Positions 53,140 to 57,253 of a stretch of DNA of 57,253 nt are shown in pieces (the first letter of the stretch is position 1; every line of letters begins with the position of its first letter). Position numbers and translations under genes: made by a program. The DNA comes from a virus: IMG/VR virus record IMGVR_UViG_3300046352_000133, positions 1 to 57,253 of that record. One strand, written 5' to 3'. Under the pieces are notes generated by a model. That model was not told where the DNA came from. It saw only the letters and a program-made list of their open reading frames with translations, and did no database searches.

Positions 53140-54182
53140 TGAAACATATAGTAGTATCGGGATGTTCATTTACAAATAATTTTAGAATTAATATTGGGGA
53201 TGAAAGACGGTGGGAAAGAGACCCAATTCAAGATTGGACTTGGGCACATTGGTTGCAAAACTCGTTAAAGAAAACACATGAATTACATAATTACGCAACA
53301 GTAACTAATGATAATAAAACCATTGCTCGTTCTATTATTTACAAAGTTTCGGATTTATTAAAACAAGGTGTAGACCCAAATGATATATCAGTAGTTGCTC
53401 AATGGACAACTTTAACTAGGAATTCATTTTTTATTTCACCAGAAAAATATCAAAACGATAAAAACCCATCAAATAGTTATATTAAAAACCGCGATAGTTG
53501 GGCACATACTTGTGATTATTTAATAGGTGGTAAGGATAAATCTTCGGAATATTCAGAAGGTTATTTTCATTTAACTGGTGGATTTAATCCAACCAATAAT
53601 CCTTTAAATATAGACCCTGTTGTGTTTGAGTGGTTTGATAAAGTTATGTCTAATGATGAGCGATATTTGGAATGGTTTGAGTATATTTTATTATTACTTA
53701 GTTTTTTAGAAGTAAATGGGATTACAAAGATAAAGTTTTTTAATATGAGTAACAACTTTTCTAAAAATTATTTAAGAGAAGGTAAAACTCCACCATTCTA
53801 TAATACACCCGTAGATAAATCAGTATATGAGTGTATAGTTACAAATAGAGATATATGTAATACTTGGGAACAAAAGGAATTGGAATTTGATAATGCTTAT
53901 GTAAAAAGTTATGCAGATAAGATAAATTTTAGTAAATATTTTTGGTTTTTTGAAGAAAATTCCGTATCTTTGTACGGAGGAATTATAGAATGGAGTATTA
54001 GAAACTTTAATTCTGAATTAGAGACTGATAATCTACCAAAAGTTTTATGGAGAGAAATGAATGGTATGAGTATTGATGAACAAAGCGCATATTTAGAAAG
54101 AAGTTGGTATGGACACACATCATCCATATTAGCACACAAATTTGTAAAAGATGTAGTATTAAATTGGAATATTTTTAATTAA
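53139..54182 (+). CDS. SGNH-hydrolase-like protein, second copy
   Basis: 347 residues. IVVSGCSFT puts Ser10 in the GDS-like position; ISVVAQWTTLTRN resembles the strand found in the gene at 38346 (AIIQWSTIDRW), and LYGGIIEWS matches its GGGIIEW. HTSSILAHKF at the end gives candidate catalytic His. The two proteins are therefore one family, fairly diverged. Likely acyl or related modification of a sugar; no signal peptide, so it acts in the cytoplasm or in the virion. Confidence 0.7.
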   Translation: MKHIVVSGCSFTNNFRINIGDERRWERDPIQDWTWAHWLQNSLKKTHELHNYATVTNDNKTIARSIIYKVSDLLKQGVDPNDISVVAQWTTLTRNSFFISPEKYQNDKNPSNSYIKNRDSWAHTCDYLIGGKDKSSEYSEGYFHLTGGFNPTNNPLNIDPVVFEWFDKVMSNDERYLEWFEYILLLLSFLEVNGITKIKFFNMSNNFSKNYLREGKTPPFYNTPVDKSVYECIVTNRDICNTWEQKELEFDNAYVKSYADKINFSKYFWFFEENSVSLYGGIIEWSIRNFNSELETDNLPKVLWREMNGMSIDEQSAYLERSWYGHTSSILAHKFVKDVVLNWNIFN

Positions 54183-54187
54183 AGAAA

Positions 54188-55180
54188 ATGAAAAAAACAG
54201 ACAAAATTTTAGTTACGGGTGCAAGTGGATTTATTGGTTCACATTTATTACGGTTGTTACACCTAAAAGGTTATACAAATTTAAGAGCAACATCTTATAG
54301 TAGAAATTTAAGACATGATTTTGATGGTAGCAGAGATATTCCTTTTTTTAAAGGTAATTTACAGGATGCTAAATTCTGTCAAGAAGTCTCAGAAGGAGTT
54401 GATGTAGTATTTCATTGTGCAGCAAACACATCAAATGCATTAGATACTAAATTCAATCCATTATTACACGTTACACCAAACGTAGAAATGAATGTAAATT
54501 TAATGGAACAAAGTTGGAAAAACAAAGTTCGTAAATTTTTATTTATTTCATCAAATACAACTTATCCAGATATGGGTACTGAATTTTGTACCGAAGATAT
54601 TGACGTTCATGCAACTCCAATGTTACCTGTTTACAAAGCAGTTGGTGGTATGAAGAGATATGGTGAAATGCTATGTGATTTCTTTTCTAATCAGATTCAC
54701 GAACCGATGCAATGTTTGATTGTTAGACCTTCAAACGCATTTGGACCTAATGATAAGTTTGATTTTGAAAAGTGCCACGTTACTCCTGCAAACATTCGTA
54801 AAGTAGCAGATGGGTTGAATCCAATTCCAGTTTGGGGTGATGGTACGGAAGTAAGAGATTTATTGCATGTTGAAGATATGGCAGATGGTTTTATCTTTGT
54901 AGCAGAGAATAACGATACATATGACATCTTTAATGTATGTTATGGTGAAGGATTTACAGTAAATGAAACACTTGAAACAATTAAAGAATTAGATGGTAAT
55001 ACCAATCCAATTGAATATGTAAATAATAAAGCACCAATGATTCCTATCCGATTATTATCTTCTAAAAAGATTAATGCATTAGGATGGAAACCAAAAAGAA
55101 ATCTAAAAGAAGCTTTAAAAGAAACCATTGAGTGGTATAAAGCACATAAAAGAGAATTTAACCCAAATTCAAAACCATAA
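54188..55180 (+). CDS. extended SDR, GDP-fucose synthase-like, with altered active site
   Basis: 330 residues. ILVTGASGFIGSHLL (7-21), FHCAANTSNA, FISSNTTYP (119-127) and VRPSNAFGPND are standard extended-SDR landmarks. The active-site Lys156 is in GGMKRYGEM, yet the residue four before it is Val152; a Tyr149 lies three residues further back. Some SDR groups with a 'VGxMKRYxE' pattern exist in my memory, so this may be a family trait. The stop overlaps the start of the TPP beta-like gene. Confidence 0.87.
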   Translation: MKKTDKILVTGASGFIGSHLLRLLHLKGYTNLRATSYSRNLRHDFDGSRDIPFFKGNLQDAKFCQEVSEGVDVVFHCAANTSNALDTKFNPLLHVTPNVEMNVNLMEQSWKNKVRKFLFISSNTTYPDMGTEFCTEDIDVHATPMLPVYKAVGGMKRYGEMLCDFFSNQIHEPMQCLIVRPSNAFGPNDKFDFEKCHVTPANIRKVADGLNPIPVWGDGTEVRDLLHVEDMADGFIFVAENNDTYDIFNVCYGEGFTVNETLETIKELDGNTNPIEYVNNKAPMIPIRLLSSKKINALGWKPKRNLKEALKETIEWYKAHKREFNPNSKP

Positions 55181-55722
55181 TGAGCACACCTCAATTTTCT
55201 CCATACAAAGATGAACTAACAAAAGCAATGACATTTCTTGCTCAAAAAGAAGATACAATCTTTATTGGACAACAAATAGTTTATGCGGGAAACCCTATGA
55301 GTACAACTTTGGGGGAAGTTCCAAAAGAAAAAATGATTGAAGTTCCTGTGATGGAAGAAACGCAAATGGGAATGAGTTTAGGAATGGCAATGACGGGTAA
55401 AACCGTCATTACCTTTTATCCTCGTTGGGATTTTTTAGTATCGGCAACAAACCAATTGGTAAACCACGCTGATAAGTTTGAAAATATGACAGGTAAAAAG
55501 GCAAACATCATTATTAGAGTTGGTGTTGGTAGTACAAACCCATTAGACCCTGGTATCCAACATAGAAACAATTATACAAAAGAATTTAAATCTATCTTAC
55601 AATTTACAAAAATTTGGGAATTAAAAAATCCAAATGATATTTATAAGATATACACAGATGCGTATAACGAAGGTGGGGTTCACATTATAGTAGAATGGCC
55701 TGGATTATACTACGAAAACTAA
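55180..55722 (+). CDS. thiamine diphosphate enzyme, E1-beta-like subunit
   Basis: 180 residues. VMEETQMGMSLGMAMTGK (57-74) aligns with the E1-beta block that carries the glutamate needed to activate the cofactor, here Glu59; YPRWDFLVSATNQLVNHADK matches the 'FxDFxxxAxDQIxNxAAK' helix, and GIQHRNNY the HSQ region. Only the pyrimidine-binding domain is present; the C-terminal transketolase domain of full-length E1-beta is absent. It must pair with the alpha-like subunit encoded at 47486 to bind cofactor between them. Last gene of the island. Confidence 0.85.
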   Translation: MSTPQFSPYKDELTKAMTFLAQKEDTIFIGQQIVYAGNPMSTTLGEVPKEKMIEVPVMEETQMGMSLGMAMTGKTVITFYPRWDFLVSATNQLVNHADKFENMTGKKANIIIRVGVGSTNPLDPGIQHRNNYTKEFKSILQFTKIWELKNPNDIYKIYTDAYNEGGVHIIVEWPGLYYEN

Positions 55723-55727
55723 CTCAT

Positions 55728-55853
55728 ATGAAAAATTTACCTATTATCTCATTCTTTATAAAATGGTATGAATCATACAAAACAAAGAAAAAAATCCAAA
55801 AAAAATTAGAAGAACTTAAAAAAAGAGACCCATTTGTTTACAAAAATTTCTAA
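55728..55853 (+). CDS. 41-residue conserved phage protein
   Basis: ATG 55728 to TAA 55853. MKNLPIISFFIKWYESYKTK is amphipathic and possibly membrane-associated, followed by a Lys-rich helix and ending in KRDPFVYKNF. Very short proteins ending in KRDPFxY are, to my memory, common in marine T4-like phages, which supports a real gene. It lies 5 bases after the TPP gene. Function unknown. Confidence 0.65.
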   Translation: MKNLPIISFFIKWYESYKTKKKIQKKLEELKKRDPFVYKNF

Positions 55854-55867
55854 TCTGTCAAATTTAA

Positions 55868-55876
55868 GATATTTAT
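55868..55876 (+). promoter_or_regulatory. candidate late box, no AAAC leader
   Basis: ATATTTAT at 55869-55876, only four bases before ATG 55881. As at 21286 there is no AAAC and transcription would begin close to the start codon. Weak on its own; listed because it lies in one of the few gaps. Confidence 0.3.
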
Positions 55877-55880
55877 ATGT

Positions 55881-57253
55881 ATGAATTTGAAAGAAGTAGA
55901 TAAACCAGAAGTAAAAAAGACCGTTGTAGTTTATTCGGGTCGGTTTCAACCATTCCATAGTGGACATTATATTTCTTATTTAAAACTTGCAAAAAAGTTT
56001 GGTAAAGATAATGTCTACATTGCTACGTCTAATGATACCTCTGGACCTAAATCTCCTTTTAATTTTAATGAAAAAGTAAAAATAATTACTACAATGTTCG
56101 GTGTTCCATCGGACAAGATAATTCAAGTTCGGAATCCATATGCTCCAAAAGAAATATTATCATCATTAAATGGTAAAACTACTGCTTATATTGCAGCAGT
56201 TGGAGAAAAGGATGCAAATAGATTATCGGGTAAATACTTTAAACCATACAATGGAAAAACAGGATATGGTTATGATGAAATCGGTTATGTATATGCAGTC
56301 CCTTCTGAAAAGAATCCAATTAGTGGAACGGATGTTCGTAGTTGGTTAGGCAAAGGAGATGAAGAAGAAAAAAAGAAAGGATTTTTAAAAGCATATCCTA
56401 AATATGATAAAGAAATATTCAATATGATAACTGGTAAATTAAATGAGTCTGTAAACACAGAACCATCTTCTGCGATGAGACCTGAGCCAACTCCAATAAG
56501 ACATGATATAGAACATCCAGAAGATGAAAAGAAAGCATTTGATGGAAATTCAGCACCGTATGACCCGATTGGAGAAATCATTCATGAGTATATTACAAAC
56601 GACTTATTTGAAGAATTTATCCAAAATTATTTAGGAGAAGCACCAAATGCAAATTTAGACCAAGATATATCATATACAGATACAAAAGGAAAACCTCAAA
56701 AAATAAAAGCAAGAAGTGCATTACGATTAGCAAAAGACCATCCTGCTCATATTCAAGCAGCAAAATTAGTTGGTAGTGATAAAGGTGCAAAGATGGCAAA
56801 AGGACCAACAGATGCTCCTATAAACCAACCAAAGAAAAAAGAAGAACCTGGTAAAGCAGCAACGCAAGCAGCAAAACCATCCGTTCCAGGTCAACCAGTT
56901 AAAAAAGACCAAACACAACAAGGTAAAGCAGATAAAGCGGGAGCATCTACTAATAAAGGAGGAGCAGAAGCAGGTGGAGCACCACAACAGGTAGACCCAC
57001 AAAAGTTAAGTGGTGCAGAATTAAAATCAAAAGCAGAAAAATCACCCGCTGATAAAGCAAAAGAATTAGCAAAAAAAATTGCAAAGAAAAATACTGAAAC
57101 TTTAAAATCAATTATTAAAGATGATTTTAATAAAGAAGAATCACACGATGCACACGAAGTAAGTAATCTAAATTCAGAAACAAGAAAAGGTTGGGGAGAA
57201 AGAATTGGAAACTTTTTAAAATCAGCACCTGCTAATATAATAAAAGGAGCATA
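55881..57253 (+). CDS. large protein with N-terminal HxGH nucleotidyltransferase domain, 3'-truncated
   Basis: 457 residues are visible and the frame is open to the window edge. Residues 14-160 are an HxGH nucleotidyltransferase: VVYSGRFQPFHSGHY (16-30), YIATSNDTSGPKSPF, AAVGEKDANRLSG and ISGTDVRSWL (147-156). A linker (about 180-230), a short helical domain (IGEIIHEYITNDLFEEFI), and a long Lys/Ala/Gln/Pro-rich disordered segment (about 300-400) follow, then GWGERIGNFLKSAPANI. Cyanophages carry annotated cytidylyltransferase-like genes near virion genes; this may be a structural protein carrying an enzyme. It complements the mini enzyme at 1637. Confidence 0.85.
   Translation, partial: MNLKEVDKPEVKKTVVVYSGRFQPFHSGHYISYLKLAKKFGKDNVYIATSNDTSGPKSPFNFNEKVKIITTMFGVPSDKIIQVRNPYAPKEILSSLNGKTTAYIAAVGEKDANRLSGKYFKPYNGKTGYGYDEIGYVYAVPSEKNPISGTDVRSWLGKGDEEEKKKGFLKAYPKYDKEIFNMITGKLNESVNTEPSSAMRPEPTPIRHDIEHPEDEKKAFDGNSAPYDPIGEIIHEYITNDLFEEFIQNYLGEAPNANLDQDISYTDTKGKPQKIKARSALRLAKDHPAHIQAAKLVGSDKGAKMAKGPTDAPINQPKKKEEPGKAATQAAKPSVPGQPVKKDQTQQGKADKAGASTNKGGAEAGGAPQQVDPQKLSGAELKSKAEKSPADKAKELAKKIAKKNTETLKSIIKDDFNKEESHDAHEVSNLNSETRKGWGERIGNFLKSAPANIIKGA

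Noticed and set aside
1-57253. tRNA genes, CRISPR arrays, insertion sequences, integrase or attachment sites
   Set aside because: Gaps are all under 100 bases and none holds a cloverleaf, spaced repeats, terminal inverted repeats or a transposase/integrase gene.

Overview
The window is a contiguous piece of a large, AT-rich, tailed-phage genome of the T4-like (contractile-tail) type, and the host is most likely a member of the Bacteroidota. The T4-like assignment rests on recognisable homologues of baseplate wedge gp25 and gp6, a gp5-like spike, the late sigma factor gp55, a gp47/gp46 recombination nuclease and a Toprim primase. The host inference rests on four promoters of the Bacteroidota form (TTTG/CTTG, exactly 20 bases, then TAnnTTT-like box), on A-rich starts without Shine-Dalgarno sequences, and on SprB-like repeats in a tail protein. 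All genes but one read rightward; they are tightly packed, mostly with ATGA or TAATG overlaps. No gap exceeds 100 bases and no tRNA, IS element or CRISPR array was seen.

Layout. 1-5462: a mixed auxiliary cluster: an A-type Fe-S carrier, UV damage endonuclease, a mini nucleotidyltransferase with a DUF2061 membrane protein, peptide deformylase, a small membrane protein, late sigma factor gp55 and a NodU-type carbamoyltransferase. 5489-22497: virion genes for the baseplate and tail (gp5-like spike, gp25, gp6, a DNRLRE-like protein, a coiled-coil fibre, a 1682-residue protein with a LamG-like domain, and two paralogous structural proteins). 22527-27485: DNA metabolism (T7-type endonuclease I, primase, a one-piece gp47-gp46 SbcD/SbcC-like nuclease). 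27482-27655: the only leftward gene, a small ribbon-helix-helix-like protein. 27747-32755: two adhesin or tail-fibre proteins, one with an S74 self-cleaving chaperone, one with SprB-like domains and a Pro-Thr stalk made of exact 123-bp DNA repeats.

32787-55722 is the most unusual part: a 23-kb glycan-assembly island of about two dozen genes. It encodes at least nine glycosyltransferase-like proteins (GT2, GT32-like, GT-B-like, and two GT7 enzymes with a LamG domain inserted in the catalytic domain), three sugar-nucleotide SDR enzymes, RmlC, two radical SAM enzymes, a methyltransferase, two SGNH-like proteins, a HAD fusion and a split thiamine-diphosphate enzyme whose alpha- and beta-like halves lie 7 kb apart. 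Together these could make and transfer an unusual, possibly branched-chain, sugar. The target is not known; the virion fibres, phage DNA or host surface glycan are the obvious choices. 55728 to the right end holds a 41-residue protein and the start of a large protein with an N-terminal HxGH nucleotidyltransferase domain.

Two classes of promoter can be proposed. Host-type promoters precede the UV endonuclease, the primase and two island genes; the first two appear nearly leaderless. A second motif, ATATTTAT then four bases then AAAC, sits before virion genes and may be the gp55-dependent late promoter.
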